The notes under the pieces: generated by a model
Told to the model about the DNA's origin: nothing
The model's input: only the letters and a program-made list of their open reading frames with translations
The model's database searches: none
Source of the DNA: Chelydra serpentina
Lineage: Eukaryota > Chordata > Testudines > Chelydridae
NCBI GenBank assembly: GCA_037349315.1
Contig: JBAIAC010000004.1
Span: 44,676,001 to 44,740,000 of the forward strand
Direction of reading: 5' to 3'
DNA length: 64,000 nucleotides
Made by a program: the position numbers and the translations under genes
Part shown: one piece after another, positions 55,658 through 64,000 of the stretch
How positions within the stretch are numbered: the stretch's first letter is position 1
How the letters are laid out: each line of letters begins with the position of its first letter

Positions 55658-57680
55658 ATTACTTTGTAGTGCACACACGCGAAGATGCCTTCCAAAGGTG
55701 AGGAGTTCAGGACTTGAAAATGACTGAGAAAACTATTTGACCTGGAGTTTAATTTCAAATCTGGCAAGAGAAGACGTACATAGGACAGTACCAAGACTGG
55801 AACCCCCAGCCTTAATAGGAAGATGCTTGGTTTATTTCAGAAGCATCAAGAATGTGTTCGAAATAGTGGAGACTGGTGCAAATGTCTTCCAAAAATCATT
55901 ATGAAAGTGCTCTATAGCGCAGCATGCATTAAAAGCAACCAGGGGAAAGGGAGCCTTTTACTCATTTGGAAGTGATGCAAATTGTTTAGTAAACTCTTTA
56001 AAGTAACATCACAGCACACTCCAAAAGAGACATTTCAGAAACAAGAGCGCACTAAAAGAGCTTTTAGCATTCCTGAGCAGCATGTAAACACTATGAAATT
56101 CTCCAGACCTCTCTCATGTTGTAAAAGCAAGGTGCATTTGCTTAACCATGGTGTTTTAGGACTGGCGATCTATGGGCCCCTCACGGCTGCTGAGAGCCAC
56201 ACAAGCAGTGCAAAGCAGCCTTGAAACCAGCTTTACTGGCAGCAGGAGGATGGGGAAATCTGGGGGTGGCATAAGGTTGTCATCCTTACTCCATTCTTTC
56301 TCTGAACCCCTGGCGTATGGGCTGTAGTTGTGGGAAAGAAGGTGTGGCCAGGGAACCTCTCTTCCCCATTGACCACTGGCTGTCAAAACAGTCCCTTGGG
56401 GCCATATGCAGCTAAATGTAAGTGTGAGCAGCCCTGTAGTTGCTTAAACTTACACCATGAGACCACCCCAGTCCCCAACCCCAAGACTAGGGAAGAAGGA
56501 ATTCATAAAACTGACCTAATTCCATTCACGTGCCCACCCCCAGCCATGCTGAGAGCAGCAGCCCTGGATCAGAGACCTATATCTGATTATCAGTGTACGC
56601 TATCTAACATAACACCTTTCATTCTGAAGCATATCAAAGTGTTTCACACACTTTGCAAACCCCGCAACAGGAAATGCTTCATTCGTCACTGAAATGTGGC
56701 CTTTTCTGGGGTGGAACATGTATGCAACACTCTACAACAATTCAGGACCACAATGCCACAAGCGCAATTACGGTAGGAATTTAGGCAAGTCGAATATAAT
56801 TACCAGCACTGGAATTTGTCCAGAATACTGGGGTAATCATCTCCACCCTTGCAACAGCTGGGAGGGAGAGGGAAAAGTTGATCATCAGGGCCCGCGGACC
56901 CCCTGGAGTATCCTTGTGGATCCCTAGTGGGTTTGCTATTTTGATGTGAAAGCCCACCTCTTTTTGCGGAGAAGATGTAGCCTAGTTGGGTGTTAAGGGA
57001 GTGTTTCAATTGTTCTAAGATAATACTACTGAGCTAACTTGATTGAAAAATAAAAGAACCTTCACATCCTCCCCACCCCAAGATAAAGCATCAATGCCTG
57101 ATTCTGATGCCCTTACTCATGTTGCATATTCCCTTACTCCATGAGAAATCCCCTTTTGAGTCATTGGGACTCCACACAGAGTAAGGTGTTTCCTAAAGTG
57201 AATGAAGGTGACGGAATCTGGCTCCCTCACAGCTTAGTGCAACATGTTGAGCTTTCCTTGAAGATCTGGCATCTAAGTTCTGGGCTGGCATGGTCATGCT
57301 TACCCTGAGATCTGATGCAACCTCTTCTTGAGGCAGTACAGCTGGAGGCCATTTGAGTAACTGAAACCCAAACACAAAGGCCATCAAAGGAATGCCACAA
57401 ATCCACATGCTGTTCCAAGGGGCCCGTTATTTGTAGCTCTGGCAGAATTCAATCTCTTTTTCTGTCGACAAATTTCCTGTAAGCAGACTGTGATTTCCAT
57501 GGATTTGCTCTTTGTTTGAAATGATTTAATCAATGTTTTGGGCATCCATATTCTAGCCTGGAAATTGCTTGCCAACTTTGTATTGTGAGCATTGCTGAGG
57601 GTGGCTGATCTTCACTGTTCAAAATTCAAGCTGTTTTAACTAGATGCATAGATGTCAACTCCTGACTCCAGTGGGCCTAT
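55658..57680. other. Unassigned intergenic DNA
   Basis: Around 56600-56660 AACACCTTTCATTCTGAAGC and AAAGTGTTTCACACACTTTG recall a decayed MIR-like start. No genes are recognised. Confidence 0.45.
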
Positions 57681-57802
57681 GGTTATAATAATAGCTAGCT
57701 CTTTATATGGCACTTTTCTTCTCAAAGGGCTTTACAAAGGACATCAATAGCATGGTTCCCATTTGACAGAAGGGGAAACTGAGGCGAAGGAATATAATGG
57801 TA

Positions 57803-58996
57803 CAGTAGAAGCTCAGAGTTACAAATACCTCAGGAATGGAGGTTGTTCGAAACTCTGAAATGTTTGCAACTCTGAACAAAACATTATGGTGGTTCTTTCA
57901 AAAGTTTACAACTGAACATTGATTTAATACAACTTTGAAACTTTACTACGCAGAAGAAAAAATGCTGCTTTTAACCATCTGTCATGGGGTCGGGACTCAC
58001 CACCCAGCACTTCCTGCTGGTTATCTCCGGGAATTAGCTCAGTCCAGTGGAGTGCCCTCTCCTGGTGGTGTCCCGCCCGTTATCTCACCCTTGGTTGGCG
58101 TCTGAGCCCACATCGCTCTCCAGCTCGCGGCGTCCTCTTCAGGACCACTGCCCTCCGGCAGTGCCCTTTAGTCCATCCACACCCCCTTCCGGGGTGTGTG
58201 TGTGATCAGCAGTCTCTCTACGCCCCAGCCACCATGTCCAACCACACCCCCAAAGTCTAATCCCTCCTGTCAGGGATCTGGCGTAGTCTGTGATGGCTGT
58301 TCCGCACGGCCGATGGCTGGGTGTACTACAAGGGGGGAAGGGGGAGACCCAGGCCCGCCCTCTACTCTGGGTCCCAGCCCAGGGACCCTCTAGCGGCAGC
58401 CTCGCTGTCTTCCTTCGCTCCCCTCGTCTGTCCACTTCCCTGGGCCACTTCCCCTATGGCCCCTTGCACCCGCTAGGCCCTTCCATTCAGGGCCTGCAGC
58501 CGGGCAGGCTACGGGCTAGAGCTCCCTCTTGTTCCCGGAGCCTGTCCAGCACTGCGCTGTCCACGGTGCTAGTCTCCCGCCCCGGAAACTGATTTTCCCC
58601 TGTCAAAGGCCTGGGACAGACTCCTGCTCCTTTCCCGGGCAGCCTTTATATAGGGCTGAGACCGGCTCTGATTGGTCACCTCCTGCTCAGCCCTGATTGG
58701 CTCTCTAACAGGCCGTCCCTGATTGGCTGCCACCTTGCGCAGCCTCTCTGGCCTGTCTTAGCCCACTCTTGCAGTGGGGTGGGGCACTTGCCCCACCACA
58801 CCATCTTAATTTAAATGAAACAAGTGCAGGAATAGTTTCCTTACCTTGTCAAAAAAAATTAAAAGCCTCCTTTATTTTTAGTAGGTTACATTTAACACAC
58901 TATTGTATTTGCTTTCTTAATTTCTGCTGCCTGTCTGCGTATATCCAGTTCCACATGAGGTACTTCCAGTCAGTTAGTAACCCTGAGGTTCTACTG
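57803..58996. mobile_element. Tc1/mariner-like MITE, split by an LTR
   Basis: The left end CAGTAGAAGCTCAGAGTTAC and the complement of the right end, CAGTAGAACCTCAGGGTTAC, match at 18 of 20 positions. TA lies on both outer sides (57801-57802 and 58997-58998). Without the nested LTR the element is about 370 bp and has no transposase. The ends resemble Tigger-type elements; assignment is from the TA duplication and end pattern only. Confidence 0.75.
57980..58800 (-). mobile_element. Solo LTR with CCATC duplication
   Basis: This 821-bp LTR starts TGTCATGGGGTCGG and ends TTGCCCCACCACA. CCATC flanks it at 57975-57979 and 58801-58805. The TATA box CCTATATAAAGG on the - strand (about 58642-58655), with several GCCAATCAG words further up (58665-58725), sets the - orientation. 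Confidence 0.88.
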
Positions 58997-59354
58997 TATT
59001 TGCCCAAAGTCACCAGTGGGCCCGTAGCAGAGACAGCAATAGAACCCCAATCACTTGACTCACAAGCCAGTTCTCTATCCACTAAGCACTCTGCATCCCT
59101 GTTACTTTTGTGCCTCCATTGCCCATTTTCTATTTCCAAACACACATCTTTGTGCTTTCTCCCATGCTACCCACCACACATGGGAGGCGCTCCCTGTAAA
59201 ATTCGGCAAAATTGACACATTAGTCTCCTTCATAAATCTCTTCAACACAATCCTTTGCTGGGATACCTACAAAAAGACTTGCCCGCGGTTAGGACACTGG
59301 TGTGCGGAGCAATATAGTCTCATTGTTTCCTTATACTCCCCTATCTGTCTGTCG

Positions 59355-59500
59355 TTGTCTCTCGTTTCATACCTACATTGTAAGCTCTTTGGCGCAGGGA
59401 CTGCCTTTTTGTTCTGTGTTGGTAGAGTGCCTAGCACAAGTGGGTCCTGGGCCATCACTAGGGCCCCTAAGCAGTACTGAAATAATCATTACAAATAAAT
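59355..59500 (-). repeat. MIR-like SINE fragment
   Basis: TTGTAAGCTCTTTGGCGCAG, GTAGAGTGCCTAGCACAAG and GGGCCATCACTAGGGCCCC are the complement of the MIR-type core found sense at 6868 and 13022. Confidence 0.65.
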
Positions 59501-59670
59501 GGTATGTTTCTGTTCCCTAATTGGATACGCATTATTCTTAGCATCAATTTTCTGCTGTGAATACCCATGACTGTGACTTCAAAATTTGTGTTCAGTGGAT
59601 CTGCTGACATACTGGTTTAAGTGGTTACTGTTCTGGTGAACATTGTTGCCATTAAATTGGTTGACTAGAC

Positions 59671-59975
59671 CAGGGGTTGGCAACCTTTCAGAAGTGGTGT
59701 GCCGAGTCTTCATTTATTCACTCTAATTTAAGGTTTCACTTGCCAGTAATGCACTTTAACGTTTTTAGAAGGTCTCTTTCTATAAGTCTACAATGTATAA
59801 CTAAACTATTGTTGTATGTAAAGTAAATAAGGTTTTTAAAATGTTTAAAAAACTTAATTTAAAATTAAATTAAAATGCAGAGCCCCCCGGACCAGTGGCC
59901 AGGACCTGTGCAGTGTGAGAACCATGGAAAATCAGCTCACGTGCTGAAGGCGGTGCCATAGGTTGCCTACCCCTG
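59671..59975. mobile_element. hAT MITE with 8-bp duplication
   Basis: The left end CAGGGGTTGGCAACC and the complement of the right end (CAGGGGTAGGCAACC) are inverted repeats. GACTAGAC (59663-59670) and GACTATAC (59976-59983) are an 8-bp duplication with one change, the hAT signature. The 305-bp interior is non-coding. Confidence 0.85.
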
Positions 59976-59983
59976 GACTATAC

Positions 59984-60689
59984 TATTCCCTGTAAGGAAA
60001 CACAAGGGGGCATGACTACAGTCTAAGAAAAACAAATTCTTACACTTACAAATTCTAATGAATCGTCACACACAATTGTTTGCAGGATTGCTCTGGCTCT
60101 CAATAGGAATAATCATATTGGCCAAACCAACTGCCATTTTGAGATCAGCCATTATAAGTGTAGATGGTGAGGATCTGTGCTTTGGGTCAAATCCAGCCCC
60201 ATAGCCACAGCTGCAGAAGCCCCATTGACAGAGGTTCCTCTGTGCTGGATGCTAGGGCCCTGTAAGGCAGCGTCCAGAAGTCATGATTACAGGGTGGGAG
60301 CAGGCGTCTAGAAATGGGGGCAGGCCTCTGGCTCTGCCCCACATGCAGGTGCTCCAATAGGGGTGCAAAGGGATGTGTCATACAGTGGGCTAAAGTAATC
60401 TTTGTAGAGTGGTTCTGCAGTTGCTCTGGGAACCTGGAGGGTGGGTGGAAGGTTGTATCTCTGCAGTGCCTATCCTAGCTACAAGGGCTGGACTGAGAAT
60501 GTGGCTCTGCATGCAGGAGAACGGACTACAGTTGGGTCAAGTATTTGACATGGCACCTTCTGTAAGTTCCTATAAAAAGTATGCACATTGTAATGGCCAT
60601 ATACTGTCTTTAAACTATGCTGAAAAGTGCTGTTGCTAAGGAAGTGGGGGGGGGGGGGGGAATTCAAAAATTGGGGATTGGTCCTGCTT
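59984..60689. other. Unassigned intergenic DNA
   Basis: A G-run (60647-60660) precedes the CR1 tail; nothing else is recognised. Confidence 0.45.
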
Positions 60690-60754
60690 TGAGAAGGGGG
60701 TTGGACTAGATGACCTCCTAAGGTCCCTTCCAACCCTGATATTCTATGATTCTA
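60690..60754 (+). mobile_element. CR1 LINE 3'-end fragment
   Basis: GGGGGTTGGACTAGATGACC, AAGGTCCCTTCCAACCCTG and ATATTCTATGATTCT are the last 65 bp of CR1, including its terminal repeat, in sense orientation. Confidence 0.8.
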
Positions 60755-60837
60755 AGTGCATGCACAGTCCAAGGGCAATATATAACCCTGCTCTGGAGAC
60801 AAGAAGATAATTTGGCCCTAAAGCAGATGGTTTGGAG

Positions 60838-61248
60838 CAGTAGTTCTCAACCAGGGGTGCACGTGTCCCTGTGGGTACACAGAGGTCTTCCAGAGGGTAC
60901 ATCAACTCATCTAGATATTTGCCTAGTTTAACAGGCTACATAAAGAGCACTAGCGAAGTCAGTATGAACTAAAATTTCATACAGACAATTACTTGTTTAT
61001 ACTACTCTATATACTGTACACTGAAATGTAAGTACAATATTTATATTCCAATTTATTAATTTTATAATTATATGGTAAAAATGAGAAAGGAAGCCATTTT
61101 TCAGGAGTAGTGTGCTGTGAAACTTTAGTATTTTTATGTCTGATTTTGTAAGCAAGTAGTTTTTAAGTGAGATGAAACTTGGGGGGGTATGCAGACAAAT
61201 CAGATTCCTGAAAGGGGTACAGTAGTCTAGAAAGGTCGAGATCCACTG
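60838..61248. mobile_element. hAT MITE with 8-bp duplication
   Basis: The element runs from CAGTAGTTCTCAACC to GAGATCCACTG, inverted ends of the CAGTGGTTCTCAACC type. GTTTGGAG (60830-60837) and GCTTGGAG (61249-61256) are an 8-bp duplication with one change. The AT-rich 411-bp interior has no transposase. Confidence 0.85.
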
Positions 61249-61332
61249 GCTTGGAGTTTGCACAGAAAATGAAGTCCTAGATGTCTGAGAGCAGGAGAAC
61301 GTTACGGAAGCCTGTGTAAGTCCTGACAAGCC

Positions 61333-62590
61333 TTCATAGAATCATAGAATCTCAGGGTTGGAAGGGACCTCAGGAGGTCATCTAGTCCAACCCCCTGCTC
61401 AAAGCAGGACCAACCCCAACTAAATCATCCCAGCCAGGGCTTTGTCAAGTCTGACCTTAAAAACCTCTAAGGAAGGAGATTCCACCACCTCCCTAGGTAA
61501 CCCATTCCAGTGCTTCACCACCCTACTAGTGAAAAAGTTTTTCCTAATAGCCAACCTAAACCTTCCCCTCTGCAACTTGAGACCATTACTCCTTGTTCTG
61601 TCATCTTCTACCACTGAGAACAGTCTACATCCATCCTCTTTGGAACCCCCTTTCAGGTAGTTGCAAGCAGCTATCAGATCCTCCCTCATTCTTCTCTTCT
61701 GCAGGCTAAACAATCCCAGTTCCCTCAGCCTCGCCTCATAAGTCATGTGCTCCAACCCCCTAATCATTTTTGTTGCCCTCCGCTGGACTCTTTCAAATTT
61801 TTCCACATCCTTCTTGTAGTGTGGGGCCCAAAACTGGACACACTACTCCAGATGAGGCCTCACCAGTGCCCAATAGAGGGGAATGATCACATCCCTCGAT
61901 CTGCTGGAAATGCCCCTACTTATGCAGCCCAAAATGCCGTTAGCCTTCTTGGCAACAAGGGCACACTGTTGCCTCATATTCAGCTTTTCGTCCACTGTAA
62001 CCCCTAGGTCTTTTTTTGCAGAACTTCTGCCCAGCCATTTGGTCCCTAGTCTGTAGCAGTGCATGGGATTCTTCCGTCCTAAGTGCAGGACTCTGCACTT
62101 GTCCTTGTTGAACCTCATCAGATTTCTTTTGGCCCAATCCTCTAATTTGTCTAGGTCCCTCTGTATCCTATCCCTACCCTCCAGCATATCAACCACTCCT
62201 CCCAGTTTAGTGCCATCTGCAAACTTGCTAAGGGTGCAATCCAAACCATCCTCCAGATCGTTAATGAAGATATTGAACAAAACCGGCCCCAGCACCGACC
62301 CTTGGGGCACTCCACTTGATACCGGCTGCCAACTAGACATGGAGCTATTGATCAGTACCCGTTGAGCGCGACCAGTTTTCTATTCACCTTACAGTCCATT
62401 CATCCAGCCCATACTTCTTTAACTTGTTGGCAAGAATACTGTGGGAGACTGTATCCAAAGCTTTGCTAAAGTCAAGAAATAGCACATCCACTGCTTTCCC
62501 CTCATCCACAGAGCCAGTTATCTCATCATAGAAGGCAGAAGGCAACAATGCAGTGAAAAAAGACTGTTCAATTAAGAAGGGCATCAGAAC
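61333..62590 (-). mobile_element. CR1 LINE, 5'-truncated, - strand
   Basis: The 3' end is at 61333 with the terminal repeat (TCATAGAATCATAGAATCTC) and GGTTGGAAGGGACCTCAGG. Sense ORF2 text continues up to about 62590. ORF1 and the endonuclease are absent. It is better preserved than the CR1 at 15957. Confidence 0.88.
61420..62584 (-). pseudogene. CR1 ORF2 reverse transcriptase relic
   Basis: From high to low coordinates on - it reads VDVLFLDFSKALDTVSHSIL (motif A, about 62500-62440), then [20 protein letters not shown] (motif B). [10 protein letters not shown] is the active-site block, and [10 protein letters not shown] and [11 protein letters not shown] follow. The C-terminal part is [16 protein letters not shown] with [16 protein letters not shown]. 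The active-site motif, normally FADD, reads FADG here, so the second catalytic Asp is lost. Frame breaks near 62370 and 61830 separate the pieces. It is an inactive copy of a LINE replication enzyme. Confidence 0.86.
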
Positions 62591-62940
62591 TTCTTGGTTT
62601 TATTCTTGCCTCTGCTATTGATTTGCTGCCTGACTTTGATCAAGTCATTTAGAACCCACTTTTTAAACACAGGTGCTTAATTTTGGGCATCTAAAGGTGA
62701 TTTAAAAGTATGATGATTGATTATTATTATTAGATGTTTATCTGTTGCTTATCCCTCCCAAACCCAGAGCCATCCCCAAGATTTTAGTACCTATCTTTAG
62801 GTACTCAAGTTTGAAAAATGGATCTCTAAATCTCTTTGTGCTTCAGTTTACCAACAAGTAAAATGGGGGCGGGGTAATAGTTAAGTACCTCACAGCATTG
62901 TCATTAGCTAATTAACATTGGTAAAGCACTGTTGAGATTT
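62591..62940. other. Unassigned intergenic DNA
   Basis: Phrases such as GTACCTATCTTTAGGTACTC suggest a decayed hairpin repeat; there is no clear boundary. Confidence 0.4.
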
Positions 62941-62944
62941 TTGG

Positions 62945-63121
62945 GGTCCTGATTCAGCAGGGCACTCAAACATGTGTGTAACTTTAAGCACATGCTTAAG
63001 CCCCCTTGACTTCAAAGGGGTTTAAGTATCTGCTTAATTTTAAATATATGCTTACGTGAATAGAGATGAACTTAGATATGTGCTTAAAGTTAAGCAAGTG
63101 CTTTGCTGAATCGGGGCCTTG
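62945..63121. mobile_element. Palindromic MITE
   Basis: GGTCCTGATTCAGCAGGGCA on the left faces the complement of GGCCCCGATTCAGCAAAGCA on the right. CTTTAAGCACATGCTTAAG and GTGCTTAAAGTTAAGCA fill the arms. It is a complete inverted-repeat unit with a short centre near 63025. Confidence 0.7.
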
Positions 63122-64000
63122 ATGAATAGTATTTGATAGCTGGGAGCCTGCAATCAATCTATGGGGTGGAGTTTTATACCCCTCAGAGGGGCTACAGCAA
63201 GCACAGGAGGCTACCTGGTCCTGTACAATTGCAGGATCAGACACAATGAGTGCAAAGCACTGTAGTAGGATTACTAGTTGTTTTAGGCAGGAGAGTGGCT
63301 TCTTTGGAAAGGAGCCCGGCCCAACTCAGTGGCTGTTTATTTTGCTGCATTAGGCCTTTATTGTTCAGAGAAGTGAAACTTCCTAGGAAGCTTCAAATGG
63401 GAAGAGGCATCTGCAAGGGACAAAGTACATCAGTGGCCCTTCTTTCCAGGTGGGTTAAACGTCTATTTAATTTGGGGCAAGAATGGCTAAGGTTTGCCTA
63501 CTCTTTCCCGTGGCCACTTGTTAACTCCAGGTATGTGTTTGCACAGCACAGAAGCTAGCTGTAGAGGAGAAGCTCACCGCAGACGTGCCATGCCAGTTGC
63601 AGGCACTTTGGAGAAGCTGCTTTCCAGTTGGCACCGCACAGTACCCGTCTTTTTTAAATGGCCCGGCCCAAGGCATTTGTAGATGACTCACAACGACTCA
63701 ACCGCTGGCATGCTCAGAGCTTGCGGGCCAGCAACCGAAGTTCAACGCCCATGGTTTGGAAAGCGCCTGTTTCCCCAGCCTGACCCTGCTGGGAATAACA
63801 TCGGCGCCAGAGAGGCTGTCCGGGGCTGGGGTCTTGATTCGGGCAAGTCAGCAAATATCGATGTAAAGCAGATCATTTCAAACGCTGGTTTCTTCTGTTT
63901 CGTGCCTCTCTTTAACTCAGTGCAATATTTGCTGGGATGCAAATATTAAACGGTGCTTAGGTAACTGGGAGCCCTAGCAAGGCGTCTCTGAAGGCGGACA
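63122..64000. other. Unassigned intergenic DNA
   Basis: No gene, repeat boundary or RNA gene is recognised to the end of the window. Confidence 0.5.

Larger units (their letters stand above)
57685..59095 (+). repeat. MIR-like SINE, split
   Basis: The left half (57685-57800) has GGCACTTTTCTTCTCAAAGG and GACAGAAGGGGAAACTGAGG. The right half (58999-59095) resumes with TTGCCCAAAGTCACCAGTGG and ends in a TCTATCCACTAAGCACTCTG phrase. The SINE is interrupted by a mariner-like element at a TA. Confidence 0.72.

Noticed and set aside
24545..64000. PDX1 or CDX2, the ParaHox neighbours of GSX1
   Set aside because: No second homeodomain ([12 protein letters not shown]) was seen in any frame downstream; in other vertebrates PDX1 can lie far beyond this distance.
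1..64000. tRNA, rRNA or snRNA genes
   Set aside because: I saw no convincing cloverleaf with an intact B box or other RNA-gene signature; tRNA-like words were only in SINE-type repeats. A tRNAscan run would settle it.

Overview
The window reads as vertebrate genomic DNA, most probably from a turtle. It holds one cellular gene, the ParaHox homeobox gene GSX1 (two exons, 22405-23744, + strand). The turtle assignment rests on recognising CR1 LINEs of the sauropsid type, a LINE/SINE 3' tail that I associate with turtles from memory (8790, 35288), many Harbinger-type elements whose ends carry a GTCTACACT core, MIR-like SINEs and several families of solo LTRs. It is inference from repeat content; no species can be named.

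Layout. 1-18.5 kb is intergenic DNA with decayed repeats: an LTR-like block, a non-LTR reverse transcriptase relic split by a hAT transposon with about 470-bp terminal inverted repeats, Harbinger-type MITEs at 11-12.4 kb, and a 5'-truncated CR1 (15.96-17.99 kb, - strand). A degenerate minisatellite (18.57-19.26 kb) precedes an 8.5-kb zone (19.3-27.8 kb) almost free of recognisable transposons. GSX1 sits in its middle with a CpG-rich body, a TATA-like box at 22302 and poly(A) signals at 23908 and perhaps 24415.

27.9-43.7 kb is dense in transposons. A decayed two-gene Harbinger (29.47-35.28 kb) carries a solo LTR and a MITE nested inside it. Next to it is a structurally complete Harbinger (35799-40860) with an intact 429-residue DDE transposase on - and a two-exon Myb/SANT-like partner on +. 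The two genes converge, and their poly(A) signals lie within 23 bp. This element sits inside the 3' end of a CR1. A Ty3/Gypsy relic on - and a CR1 split by a solo LTR follow.

44.04-49.14 kb is an LTR retrotransposon relic with both LTRs, a tRNA-Leu-type primer site, a SCAN-like gag and protease, integrase, then reverse transcriptase and RNase H. Integrase before reverse transcriptase is the order known for Gmr1-like Gypsy elements. 49.1-64 kb is intergenic DNA with three solo LTRs flanked by perfect 5-bp duplications (52.7, 54.3 and 58.0 kb), a palindromic MITE, a triple nest (MIR, then a mariner-like element, then an LTR), two hAT MITEs and a CR1.

GSX1 is the only gene expected to serve the host. 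The most complete mobile unit is the Harbinger: by analogy with the family, the transposase cuts and joins the ends while the Myb-like partner binds DNA and helps bring the transposase to the element. All other coding traces are relics.
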